Positions 9,635 to 18,926 of a DNA stretch of 64,000 bases are shown piece by piece. The position numbers and the translations under genes are program-made. Position 1 is the first letter of the stretch; each line of letters opens with the position of its first letter. The stretch spans positions 744,001 through 808,000 of the forward strand of contig NZ_OZ034984.1 in NCBI RefSeq assembly GCF_964030865.1. The letters are read 5' to 3'. The DNA comes from Spiroplasma endosymbiont of Dioctria linearis (lineage in GTDB: Bacteria > Bacillota_I > Bacilli_A > Mycoplasmatales > Mycoplasmataceae). The notes beneath the pieces are model-generated. The model searched no databases. It saw nothing but the letters and a program-made list of their open reading frames with translations, and was not told the DNA's origin.

Positions 9635-10333
9635 TTATCCTCCTATTACAAATATTGGAATTATTATTGCTAAAAACATTAATACTACTAAAACAATTAA
9701 AATTGGTAAAACTCATTTAAATCGATATTTTCTTTCTTGTAATTTTCAGGTTTTCAAAACTTTATTTAAACCCTTTTCATTTTTTTCACTAACCTCTATT
9801 ATCATTTGTTGAGTACTTCTATTATCTTTACTTCTTACTTGTTGAACAGTTGTCATTGAAATATCTTGTGGATTAGTTTTTAATCAAGCTTGCTTTTCTT
9901 TTAACTTATCAATATTTCTTTGAAAATTTTTATCGTTTGCTTGTAAGCTATTATACAAATTAATATACTTATCATTTCTTAGGTTAAGTGAACCTTCATC
10001 TTCTTCAACTTCACTAATAAAATTTTTATTAACTTGATTTAAACCAATTTTTTTAAGTTCTGATATTTCTAATTTCATTTCATATTTTAAATCTTCAGGA
10101 AATAAACTTGATGACTTGTCTCTATCTAGATAAGGTTTTTCAAATTCATGTTTTGCATCAAAAATTGATAACTTTTCCTTAAAAAAATCTAAATCTATCA
10201 TTTTCAATTTTTCAAAAGTTGAATGTATTACTGATTTTTCATCTTGTATATTTTTTTTATAAGCAATTTCCTTTTTCACTTTTTCATGAATTGGCTTATT
10301 ACGTTCCATTCTTGTTAGGTTCATTTTTTTCAC
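9635..10333 (-). CDS. tail-anchored membrane protein, unknown function
   Basis: 232 residues. About 200 hydrophilic, Lys/Glu-rich residues are followed by one strongly hydrophobic C-terminal helix (WVLPILIVLVVLMFLAIIIPIFVIG), so it should be tail-anchored with its bulk in the cytoplasm. Two or three TGA tryptophans lie in the last 85 residues. The stop TAA overlaps the cmk ribosome-binding site. I recognise no family. Confidence 0.75.
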
Positions 10334-10415
10334 CCCATTAACTTATATATTATAAATTAAATATGGAAATAATTGAAATTATTGTTATTATATTAAAGAA
10401 AAGGAGATGGTTTTT

Positions 10416-10598
10416 ATGAAGAAAACTTGAATTGATAAATCAATGTGTATAGGATGTATGGCATGTGTGCAAATTGATGAAACTGAGACTCTTTTCATGG
10501 ATGAAGATGGTTTTGCTGAAGCAAACGATAATGATCTAGAATTAGTTGAATGCCAAATGGTATGTCCTACAGGTGCAGTTAAAATTGGTGATGAATAA
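10416..10598 (+). CDS. fdx: small [4Fe-4S] ferredoxin
   Basis: 60 residues, MKKTWIDKSMCIGCMACVQI at the start, ending KIGDE. The cysteine pattern CIGCMAC plus a distal CP (VCPTGAVKIG) is that of single-cluster Bacillus-type ferredoxins. The Trp is TGA. AAAGGAG lies 8 bases before the ATG. It is a plus-strand single gene with its own terminator. A possible electron donor for the iron-sulfur enzyme IspG encoded at 32653; that link is inference. Confidence 0.9.
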
Positions 10599-10627
10599 AA
10601 AAAGTTCTCAAAAGAGAATTTTTTTTA
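10599..10627 (+). terminator. intrinsic terminator of the ferredoxin gene
   Basis: GTTCTC-AAAA-GAGAAT stem followed by TTTTTTT, directly after the stop codon. Confidence 0.8.
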
Positions 10628-10881
10628 TTCATTTATTTATTAATATTTTATAATAATAACTTATTTAATAAAACTCACTCATTAATAGTCTATTAAATTT
10701 ATTTATTACAACTATAAAATAATTAGCCTTTTGGACAGTCTAATATCTTTTCTTTCTTTTTTTTTTTTTTTTGATAATGCGAAATTATAATTTCTTGTAA
10801 TTTCAAAATTATTATATCATAGTTAAAAAAATATTATAATTTTTAATTATAATATAGAATTTTTTCCACTATAAGTTAAAT
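10628..10881. other. AT-rich gap between converging fdx and mreB
   Basis: No gene is visible. The stretch holds a run of 16 T at 10757-10772, preceded by a pyrimidine tract and followed by GATAAT, which resembles a -10 box on the plus strand. No plus-strand coding region follows, so the box is not called a promoter. Confidence 0.5.
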
Positions 10882-10910
10882 AAAAAAATCCTAATATTAG
10901 GATTTTTTTA
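10882..10910 (-). terminator. intrinsic terminator of mreB
   Basis: AAAAAAATCCTAATATTAGGATTTTTTTA is a symmetrical hairpin with T and A runs, immediately beyond the mreB stop. It could work in both directions. Confidence 0.85.
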
Positions 10911-11933
10911 TTAATAACTTATTTCTTCTTTTACTGTTCTTAATTGATTAAATACTTCTGATTGATATTTTTTTGTTCCATTAATAACAGCCAATAATGG
11001 TTGTTCTCCAACTTTTGTTGGTAATTGTAAAGTATCTCCAACATATTTTGCAATACCATTAATTAATGCTGTTCCACCACATAAAACTATTCCATTTCTG
11101 AAGATATCTCCAGCTAATTCTGGAGGTGTCATTTCAAGAACTTGAACTACTAATTCAATAATTCTTGACAAAGGAACTTTTAATACTTCTCTTAATTCTT
11201 CTGGTGTAATTTCAATTTCTCTTGGTAATCCTGAAACAACATCACGTCCATAAACTTTCATTGATTTTTCATCAATAAATTTTGCAAGTGAACCAATATT
11301 AATTTTGATTATCTCTGCTGTTTTAATTCCAATTTCCATTCCATATTGTGCTCTTATGAATTTTAGAATTTCTTCATTTAAATAGTTACCTGCTATTTTA
11401 ATAGATTTTGAAATAACTATATCTCCAGATGAAATAACTGCAACGTCAGTTGTTCCACCACCCATGTCAACAACAAGTCTTCCTGTAGGAGCATTAATAT
11501 TTACTCCCCCACCTAAAGCAGCCATTTTTACTTCTTCTTCAATAAATACTTCTCCAGCACCTAAACTAATTGCAATTTTTTTAAGTGCAGTTTTTTCTAA
11601 TTGTGTAATTGCTGAAGGACAAGCTAATAACATTACACAATTTTTAAGAGTTTTTTCTAATCTAAGTCTTGCAAAAATATAATTTAATTGAGCTTGAGTA
11701 GCTTTGATATCAGTAATAACACCATCAACCATTGGTCTAACAATTCTTAGGTTTTTATTTCCTTTACCAATCATTTTGTATGCTTCTGCTCCAACTGCTA
11801 CAATTTTATTTTCCTTAATTTTGTAAGCTACTATTGAAGGTTCATTATAAACTATTCCGTTTCCCTCAATATAAACTAATGTATACGCTGTTCCTAAGTC
11901 CATAGAAACAAATACTGGTTTTTTTCCTGCCAT
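10911..11933 (-). CDS. mreB: MreB actin-like cytoskeletal protein
   Basis: 340 residues, full MreB length. Actin-fold motifs: phosphate 1 DLGTAYTLVYIEG near residue 12, phosphate 2 LVVDMGGGTTDVAVIS near 158, and adenosine loop GIVLCGGTALINGI near 286. In wall-less helical spiroplasmas, MreB paralogues form the membrane ribbon that sets helicity and drives swimming. Only one copy is in this window, and which of the usual several paralogues it is cannot be told here. It is transcribed alone and has GAGGT upstream of the ATG. Its presence is the main genus clue. Confidence 0.95.
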   Translation of the reverse strand: MAGKKPVFVSMDLGTAYTLVYIEGNGIVYNEPSIVAYKIKENKIVAVGAEAYKMIGKGNKNLRIVRPMVDGVITDIKATQAQLNYIFARLRLEKTLKNCVMLLACPSAITQLEKTALKKIAISLGAGEVFIEEEVKMAALGGGVNINAPTGRLVVDMGGGTTDVAVISSGDIVISKSIKIAGNYLNEEILKFIRAQYGMEIGIKTAEIIKINIGSLAKFIDEKSMKVYGRDVVSGLPREIEITPEELREVLKVPLSRIIELVVQVLEMTPPELAGDIFRNGIVLCGGTALINGIAKYVGDTLQLPTKVGEQPLLAVINGTKKYQSEVFNQLRTVKEEISY

Positions 11934-12012
11934 TTTTTTTATTTACCTCACTATTTTCAACTTTCATATACATTTTATCAAAGAAAAAGCCAAAAACTCA
12001 AAAAATTTATTT

Positions 12013-12837
12013 TTACTTGTAAAAGTGATTAATTTTTTTAACTTGAGGTTCTATTACTGCAAATAATGTATAGCAAATTGAAAATCTAACTAATTCTATT
12101 GCTGAAATAACACCTATAAAGATTCCTAAATTTTCTTTTATACTTGTTCATTCTCCTGAATGTGCCTCGTGATATGAGGTAATCATTCCTGTTGAAAAAT
12201 GATTATGAGTATGACCGTGATCACTATTTGTTGTAATGTATAACATTAAAAATACTAATAGTGTGTAAATTATTGTTATTACAGGTACATAAATAACTAT
12301 TGGTGTTCATTTTTTAAATCTATCCACGCTTTTAATTGGATGCTTATGAATACTTGAATTTCTAAAAATAAAGTAATAGACAAATCACATCAATCAAATT
12401 GATGCAAAATAGCCAAAACTATCAATTACTAAAGTTAATGGATTGTGAGCATCTATTAAGTGAATAAATGGCACTATAAATGCTATTATTCCAGAAAAGA
12501 TTGGTCCTAGTGCTGCAAGTGATAATGTTATAACTAAAATATCTAATATTCTAAATGGAATTGCCACACCATATAATGGTATTTTGTCTAATAATTGCTC
12601 ATATAACATTTCAAATGCTGATAATGCTACAGCTAATGCTAAGAAAACTCCTGTCAGAGTTATTTTAAATGTTAAATTTCTACGACTTGTAAATAAGCTA
12701 CTTTTCCAATGAAAATCAGTATCATTTATATCATCGTGGTTACCTAGAGAATCAAAGTGGTGTTCATCATGATAATGGTCTTTTTTACCCTCTTTTACAT
12801 CATCATGATCTGGTATTTCATGTTTTTTATCTTCCAT
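12013..12837 (-). CDS. ECF transporter substrate-binding (S) component with His-rich regions
   Basis: 274 residues. A charged N-terminal tail of about 45 residues has eight or more His (for example HYHDEHH and NHDD), then six hydrophobic segments as in ECF S components (LTGVFLALAVALSAFEMLY, IPFRILDILVITLSLAALGPIFSGIIAFIVPFIHLID, and so on). A second His-rich stretch (DHGHTHNHF, SYHEAHSG) lies in a loop between later helices. His-rich loops suggest a metal ligand or metal regulation, but substrate identity is unproven. It is divergent from ribU. Several Trp are TGA. Confidence 0.75.
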
Positions 12838-12917
12838 ATTTTTTTCTCCTTTTATTGTTCAAAAATATTATATACTAAATTATAAAAATTATAATTAAAA
12901 ATTATAATTTTTATAAT

Positions 12918-12946
12918 TTTTACTTTTTTTATTTGTTGTTTATAAT
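12918..12946 (+). promoter_or_regulatory. predicted promoter for the FMN riboswitch-ribU transcript
   Basis: TATAAT at 12941-12946 lies about 11 bases before the aptamer's first paired base. The -35 position (about 12918-12923) is only weakly like consensus (TTTTAC). Confidence 0.5.
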
Positions 12947-12956
12947 AATATTGTGT

Positions 12957-13071
12957 GTATTTTCGGGGCAAGGTGTGATTCCTTACCGATGGTAATAGTC
13001 CATGAACTTGTAAAAGAGTTGATTCAGTGAAATTCTGAAACCGACGGTAAAGTCCGGATGAGAGAAAATAC
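12957..13071 (+). promoter_or_regulatory. FMN riboswitch (RFN element)
   Basis: The conserved RFN blocks are present in order: TTCGGGGCAAGGTG, CCTTACCGATGGTAATAGTC, a variable arm, then CCGACGGTAAAGTCCGGATG and GAGAGAA. The closing helix pairs GTATTTTC with GAAAATAC. It senses flavin mononucleotide and controls the riboflavin transporter gene that follows. Confidence 0.96.
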
Positions 13072-13119
13072 CATAACATTTTTATAAACTTTTTAGTTTA
13101 TAGTTTTGTTGTATACTAA

Positions 13120-13156
13120 GCGCCCTTTTCTTTTTTATAATGGTAAGGGTTTTTTA
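13120..13156 (+). terminator. riboswitch expression-platform terminator
   Basis: GCGCCCTT pairs with AAGGG around a long loop, followed by TTTTTTATTT, between the aptamer and the ribU ribosome-binding site. This suggests FMN-induced transcription termination. An antiterminator partner was not worked out. Confidence 0.65.
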
Positions 13157-13172
13157 TTTCAAAGGAGTTAAA

Positions 13173-13877
13173 ATGGAAAATACTTATAATTTCTGAGGTC
13201 ATAAATATGATTTTGCAGAAATAAATAGATACAACTGAAGAATGGTACTAAAAGATAATTTTGTTCTAGACATAAAAAGAATATCTTTATTGGCTATGCT
13301 TTTTGCAATTGAAATACTTTTTACTATTATAAGTAAATACACTATTGGAGGTTTAGCAATAGCAGAAGCTTTTACAATAGAAATATCTTTAATTGGAATT
13401 TTATTTATATATCTAACCACAAATGTTTTCTACGCTGCCATATTTAATATTGCAGCAAATTCACTTAGAATGGTTTTACCTCTTCCAAGTAATTACATTG
13501 GTGTCCTAGCAATGACTATCTCTGATTTAACATTTATAATATCTTTTGCAGTTATATTTTTTTTATTAAAGAAAATTATACTATTTAAAATTAAAAGAGA
13601 GAATCAACTGAAATGATATCTATTATTGATCACTATATCAGGAACTTTAGCGATTATGATATCTGCATTTGTTTCTCTTATTTGTAATCAGCATTTTATT
13701 TTTGAATGATATGACATTTTATATCCTGGTATTGTTCCTGAAAGGAACAGTTATGGATGAAATATTTTGTTATGAACAGGGTTTGGAGTTTCAATTGCCA
13801 AGTTAGCAGTTAATCTGATTATTTTTTTATTAACTACTAAATTACTTGTTAAACTTATCAATAAACATTTATTTTAG
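13173..13877 (+). CDS. ribU: riboflavin ECF transporter S component RibU
   Basis: 234 residues with about six membrane segments (RISLLAMLFAIEILFTIISK, AEAFTIEISLIGILFIYLTTNVFYAAIFNIAANSLRMVL, and so on). The FMN riboswitch directly upstream makes riboflavin the expected ligand. S components bind the vitamin and work with a shared EcfA/EcfA'/EcfT module, not seen in this window. AAAGGAG precedes the ATG. Several TGA tryptophans split it in the standard code. The N-terminal 30 residues before the first helix are longer than in typical RibU. Confidence 0.9.
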
Positions 13878-13883
13878 AAAGTA

Positions 13884-13912
13884 TTGCTATACTTGAAATA
13901 ATTTAATATAAA
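13884..13912 (+). promoter_or_regulatory. predicted promoter of ppa
   Basis: TTGCTA, a 17-base spacer and TATAAA, ending 25 bases before the pyrophosphatase start. Confidence 0.6.
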
Positions 13913-13937
13913 ATAATTTATAAAGGAGAACTTAACG

Positions 13938-14501
13938 ATGGAAAAAAATGTAATTAAAATGATTGTTGAAATACCAAAAGGTAGCTCAAATAAATATGAA
14001 TATGACATTAATACTAATGAAATTAGTTTAGACAGAGTTTTATACGGAGCTAATTTTTATCCAGGAGAATATGGATTTGTTCCTGAAACTCTTGATTGAG
14101 ATGGAGACCCATTAGATGTTATAAGTCTTGCAACATACCCTACACTTCCTGGGGTTGGAGTTAATGTTAGAATCTTAGGATCAATCAAAATGATTGATGC
14201 AGGTGAAATTGACACTAAACTATTTGGTGTATTTGCAGATGATAGAAGATTTGATTCATATAAAAAAATAGAAGATGTTCCTCAACACTTGAAAGATGAA
14301 ATTGAAAATTTCTTTTTACAGTATAAAGCATTACAAAAAAAAGAAGTAAAAATTAATGGTTGAGGTTCTATAAAAGAAGCTATGAATGAATTAAAGGAAT
14401 GTAAGGAAAGATATATTCAATACAAGGATAGATATTCTAAACCTGGTGGTAAAGAAGAAATTATGGCTGAATGAAAACAAAAAGGTTTAGGCCAAGGATA
14501 A
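13938..14501 (+). CDS. ppa: inorganic pyrophosphatase (family I, soluble)
   Basis: 187 residues. Characteristic motifs are VEIPKGSSNKYEYD, the DRVLYGANFYPGEYGFVPET block and the metal-binding signature DGDPLDVI, with D97-type and K residues in FGVFADDRRFDSYKKIEDVP. It hydrolyses pyrophosphate from biosynthetic reactions in the cytosol. AAAGGAG lies upstream of the ATG. TGA encodes Trp in LDWDGDPLDV, a conserved position. Confidence 0.95.
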
Positions 14502-14502
14502 G

Positions 14503-14572
14503 AAATAAAAAATGAGATTATAAAGTGAATACAATTTTGGTCACTATATTTATCTCATTTTTTATTTCTTAA
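14503..14572. terminator. bidirectional terminator between ppa and the converging gene
   Basis: A long hairpin pairs AAATAAAAAATGAGAT with ATCTCATTTTTTATTT, with an inner AGTGA/TCACT stem. It lies between two converging genes and overlaps the last codons of the minus-strand one. Confidence 0.8.
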
Positions 14573-15357
14573 AGTAAAGTGAATGGTCCAACAAATTTTA
14601 AATTTGAAGTTTTTGAATTAAATCTAAAAACTTTAAAATCTATTTTATTAAATTCTTTTGAATAAATTCTTGCTATAGAAATATCCTTTTTATAACTTTC
14701 ACATTCATTCTTTACGAATTGAATAATTTCCATTTCATATTTTTCCTCTAAACCATTTTTTAAACTATTTGAAAAAAAGATTAAAGTGACAATAAATAAA
14801 AATGAACTAATGGAAATGAACTCAAATATTGGTTTTTCAAAAATAAAAATTAGAAATTTGGAAGGATTTTCTTTAATGATTGATGTCTTATCTAAAAAAG
14901 AAAAAACTATTGCAGTAATTAAAGTTGAATAATAAATAGTATATAGAAATAAAGGTATTCACTTAACTATTAACTGAAATTTTTTTATATCTTTATCTTT
15001 TTGATAAAGCTTAGTATTAAATCAAATACTTGCTAATATATAATCCAATTCATATCCAACGCTTGGCATTATTCATTTTGGTATTACTATCTGTTTTTTT
15101 CTTTTATTTATCATTTGATTAATTCTTGAATAGCTTTCAGTTTCACCATAAATAACATTTAATTCTTCTGCTCTCAAATATACCTTAAATTTAGAGATTA
15201 TGGAATCAATTTTTGAACTTGAAATATTGCTATCTGCTGTATTTATCTCATGAATTATTATTTTATTCAAACTAAAAGTATTAAAAATTCTTATAGTTAT
15301 TAGAGAAATTAATGATAATCCTAATGCAATTAAAAGTATCTTATTTAAAGAATCCAT
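14569..15357 (-). CDS. membrane protein, possibly a degenerate YugP-like peptidase relative
   Basis: 262 residues. An N-terminal membrane helix (LLIALGLSLISLITIRIF) is followed by a cytosolic or external segment, then two helices (IPLFLYTIYYSTLITAIVFSFL and FEFISISSFLFIVTLIFFS). The layout, and the order of a strand-like KKQIVIPK followed by ASIWFNTKLYQ, recalls YugP-type zinc metallopeptidases, where the corresponding place reads AxHExGHAxQ. Here no HExxH is present, so zinc catalysis is not expected. The relationship is my alignment by eye and may be wrong. Confidence 0.45.
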
Positions 15358-15398
15358 AAGTTCACCTTTCTTTAAAATAATTATATAACTTTAAAATA

Positions 15399-16418
15399 CT
15401 ATCTTTTATATTTATCAAATAAAAATTTAATTTCCGGCTTTAATGAATTTACTTTTTTTACATCATAAATAGAATTAAAGTTTCTAACTATTCCATGGGA
15501 AGACATAAAAGCATTTACATAGAATTTACCATTTTTATAGTCTACTGGTTTTAAAGTTCCCCCTGCAGTTAATCCTGCAGCAAAAAAACGAACTTTATGA
15601 TCATCAATTAAATCTAAATCATGTAATATTGAATCAAAATCAAGATTATATTTTTCCAATCAAGCGCGTTCTTTATTTTGTCTTTCAAATGTTTCTAATT
15701 CATTTGGTCAGACTTCTTCATATCTTACAAGCCTTGATTGCATTTTACAGTCAGCTGAAATTGCAAGAGCCGCCATTAAGGACCCCTCCGGTGCTCCTCC
15801 AATTCCATAAACAAAGTCAGCTTCTCCATTCACAACATCAATTGCTGCCAATACATCTCCATCTTGGATAAGCCTTACAATTATTCCCATATCATTCATT
15901 TTTCTTATAATTTCTTGATGACGTGGTTTATCTAAAATAATACACTTCAGATCTTTTCTTTTAGCATGAATTTGCATTGCTTCAATCGAATAAATTAGTC
16001 CCTTGGATAAATTAATGCACTCTTTAAATTCTGTGCTAACAAAGAGTTTTTCCATGTACATTTCAGGAAGTTGTAACATTGTATTTTCTCTTGAAAAAGC
16101 AATTGTTGAAATACTTCCAGCATAATTATATGCTGCTGGATGAGTCCCCTCGACAGGATCTACACTAACATCATATGTTAAAACACTAGGATCTTCTAAA
16201 TCACCAAGTATTTGACCTACAAATAGCATAGGAGCTTCATCTAACTCTCCTTCTCCATTTACTACTTTTAATTTAAATCCCTTCTCATTTTTTAACATTA
16301 CTTGAAAGGCTTCAACTGCAGCTTGATCTACTAAGTTTTTGTTTTTTTTACCAATATATTTATATGAAGCAATTGCAGCTACTTCAACAGTTCTTAATAA
16401 AATAATATCGCGATTCAT
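15399..16418 (-). CDS. glpX: fructose-1,6-bisphosphatase class II (GlpX)
   Basis: 339 residues, usual GlpX length. Visible family blocks: VNGEGELDEAPMLFVGQ (metal-binding Glu/Asp), the SVDPVEGT substrate and metal site, SIEAMQIHAKRKDLKCIILDKPRHQEII, RLIQDGDV and YGIGGAPEGSLMAALAISADCKMQSRL. It hydrolyses fructose-1,6-bisphosphate. Two TGA tryptophans join the two parts of the frame. It is a single minus-strand gene divergent from the M13 peptidase. Its role in an organism living mainly by glycolysis is not evident; precursor supply is possible. Confidence 0.94.
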
Positions 16419-16536
16419 TTTGAATACCCCTTATATAAATAATTATAACAAAATTATCTGAATCTACTTTTAGCTCTTTTGTATTGTTTATTTCCTTATT
16501 AGTCTATAATCTAATTTGTATAAAGGAGATGTATTT

Positions 16537-18441
16537 ATGTCAAAAAAAATAAGAGCACAAGATAATTTCTTTGACTATATGAATAAGGAATGAATTGATA
16601 AAACTGAATTACCAAGTGGATATCCATCATGAGGTAGTTTTGAGATGCTACATAAAAAATCAATGGATGATATTAAAGAATTAATTTTGGAATTCAAGTC
16701 TAAAAGGTCAGATTTAAAAGGAGATCAAGAAAAAATAACTAATATTTTTGAAAATTACTTAAATGTAAAAAAAAGAAATGAGCAAGGAATCACTCCAATA
16801 AAGGAGATTATAGAATTAATTGATTCATTAAATTCAAAGGATAACTTTACTGATTTTCTAATAGAGTCTTTTAAAAGATTTAATATATCATTTTTTCACT
16901 CAAAGGGAATAGACTCTGATTTTAAAGATAGTAATAAAAGAGCCTTAATGATTGGTTCAATGGGCTTGGGTATGTCAGATAGAGATTTTTATGATGAGAA
17001 TCACCCAAGACATAAAGATATTAAAGCTGCTTATAAAATATATTTAGAAGATATTTCAAAAGCTTCAAAATTAGAATTTAAAACAAAAAGCATTTTTAAT
17101 TTAGTTTATAACTTTGAAAAAGAAATATCTCAAAGTATGTTAAAGCAAGAAGAATTAAGAAGTCCAGAAAATATTTATAATGTTGTTAAAATAAGTGATT
17201 TAAATAAGTACTGCCCATTTATTAACTGAGACAACTATTTAAATGAAACAAAATATGGAAAAGCTGAAATATTAATATTAACTGAACCTAAATTTTTAGA
17301 AAAACTAAATGATATGCTTAATAAATTTGAATTAGATGAATTAAAGGATTTGTTGAAAATAAAAACTTTAATAGCCTTCTCATCAATATTAAGTTTAGAT
17401 TTATATCAAATAAATTTTAAATATTCAAGTATCTTTAGTGGTGTTAAAGAAATGAAGCCAGAAATTGATAGAGCTGTTGAATTTACAAATTCAAGATTGG
17501 GAGAGTTATTAGGAAAAGAATATGTAAAAAAACACTTTTCCCAAGAATCAAAAGAAGATGTTCTTGGAATTGTAAAGGACTTAATTAAAGTTTACTCAAA
17601 AAGAATAAATAATTTAGAATGAATGAGTAAAACTACAAAAGCAAAAGCTATTGATAAATTGAACTCGTTTACAGTAAAAATTGGTTTTCCAGATAAATTT
17701 GAAGACTATTCAAAAATTGAAATTAGAAGCTATGAACAAGGTGGGAATTTATTTGAAAACATCAGAAATCTTTCAAAACACTTTATTGAAAAGGAGTTAA
17801 ATGAAATAAATCTTCCTGTCGATAAAACAAAATGATATATGAATCCTCAAACTGTTAATGCTTATTATAATCCCACTTCAAATGAAATTTGTTTTCCAGC
17901 GGGAATATTACAAAAACCATTTTATGATATTAAAGAACCAAAAGCTAAAAACTTAGGTGGTATTGGTGCTGTCATTGGTCATGAAGTAAGTCATGGATTT
18001 GATGATGAAGGAAGTAAATTTGATAAAAATGGGAATTTTGAAAATTGATGAACCGAAGAAGATTATAAGCAATATAACTTAAGAACTCAAAAATTGGTTG
18101 AGCAATATAATTCATATGAAATTAATGGAACTAATGTTAATGGAAAATTAACATTAGGTGAAAATATCGGAGATCTAAGTGGAGTTGCAGCAGCGCTAGA
18201 TATTTGTAAGGCTCAATGTAAAGAAGATATAAAACTATTCTTTGAAAATTATGCAACAATTTGAATGAGAAAGTCTACTGATGAATTAAAAAATACTCGT
18301 CTTTTAATAGACCCTCACTCACCTGAGGAGTTTAGATGTAATGGAGTTTTAATAAATATTGATGAGTTTCATAGTGCGTATGAAACAAAACCAGAAGACA
18401 AAATGTATCTTGAAAAATCAAAAAGAATTAAAATTTGATAA
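16537..18441 (+). CDS. pepO: M13 family zinc endopeptidase (PepO/neprilysin type)
   Basis: 634 residues. The zinc site HEVSH lies at about 482-486 and the third ligand in ENIGDLSG (E542, D546). The upstream [18 protein letters not shown] is the family's substrate-binding NAYY motif. M13 bacterial enzymes cleave oligopeptides up to about 30 residues. No signal peptide or membrane helix is seen, so it is probably cytosolic and processes imported peptides. Five or more TGA tryptophans. TAAAGGAG precedes the ATG, and TATAAT at about 16505 may be its -10 box. Confidence 0.95.
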
Positions 18442-18484
18442 AATAAAAATCAATAGATTAGTATCTATTGATTTTTATTTTTTT
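18438..18484. terminator. bidirectional terminator after pepO
   Basis: AAAAATCAATAGA-TTAGTA-TCTATTGATTTTT is a strong symmetrical hairpin between converging genes. Confidence 0.85.
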
Positions 18485-18487
18485 AAA

Positions 18488-18925
18488 TTATTCTTTATCA
18501 ACTGCTGCTTCTTTAATTACCTTTTTATCCTTTAAAACTAATTTTCCAAAAAAATGAGTTTTATCTTCTATAACTAGTTTTCCAAAAAACTTTGAAAAAC
18601 TAAAAGCATATATAAAGCAAATTATAGAAAAAACAGTATAAGTAACTGTCATCTTAACTAATAACAATTTGGACTTTTCATTTGTATTATCAAATCCATT
18701 TAATAATTCTGGGGCTCTTAGACTAATTCCCCATATTATTGATAAAACTATTATTAGTAGAAAAATAAAAATATTAATTGATAGATATATTCAATTTATT
18801 TTAGTTTTTTTCTTATTTACTAAAAAAATAGTATATCCAAAAATAAATCAACCTAAAGTTACAATAACAAATAATAAGGACATATAGCCAATAAGCTCTA
18901 AAATAATCATATATCACTCAATCAT
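18488..18925 (-). CDS. small membrane protein coupled to the GH123-like gene
   Basis: 145 residues with three hydrophobic segments (about 5-33, 43-66 and 90-112) and a charged C-terminal tail. The tail carries a tandem repeat, FFGKLVIEDKTH followed by FFGKLVLKDKK, visible in the DNA as two similar 30-odd-base units. The ATG lies one base after the GH123-like gene's TAA (TAAAATG), with GAGGAG upstream, so it is almost surely translationally coupled. I recognise no family. It may anchor, or work with, the glycosidase. Confidence 0.7.
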
Positions 18926-18926
18926 T

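Noticed and set aside
10757-10778. T16 followed by GATAAT as a second phase-variable promoter
   Set aside because: No plus-strand gene follows before the mreB terminator, and no suitable -35 was found at the right distance.
12852-13079. Minus-strand open frame of 75 codons
   Set aside because: It lies across the FMN riboswitch, whose conserved bases explain the sequence. No ribosome-binding site was seen.
13199-13420. Minus-strand open frame inside ribU
   Set aside because: Antisense to the RibU helices; the plus-strand protein has clear membrane helices and a riboswitch.
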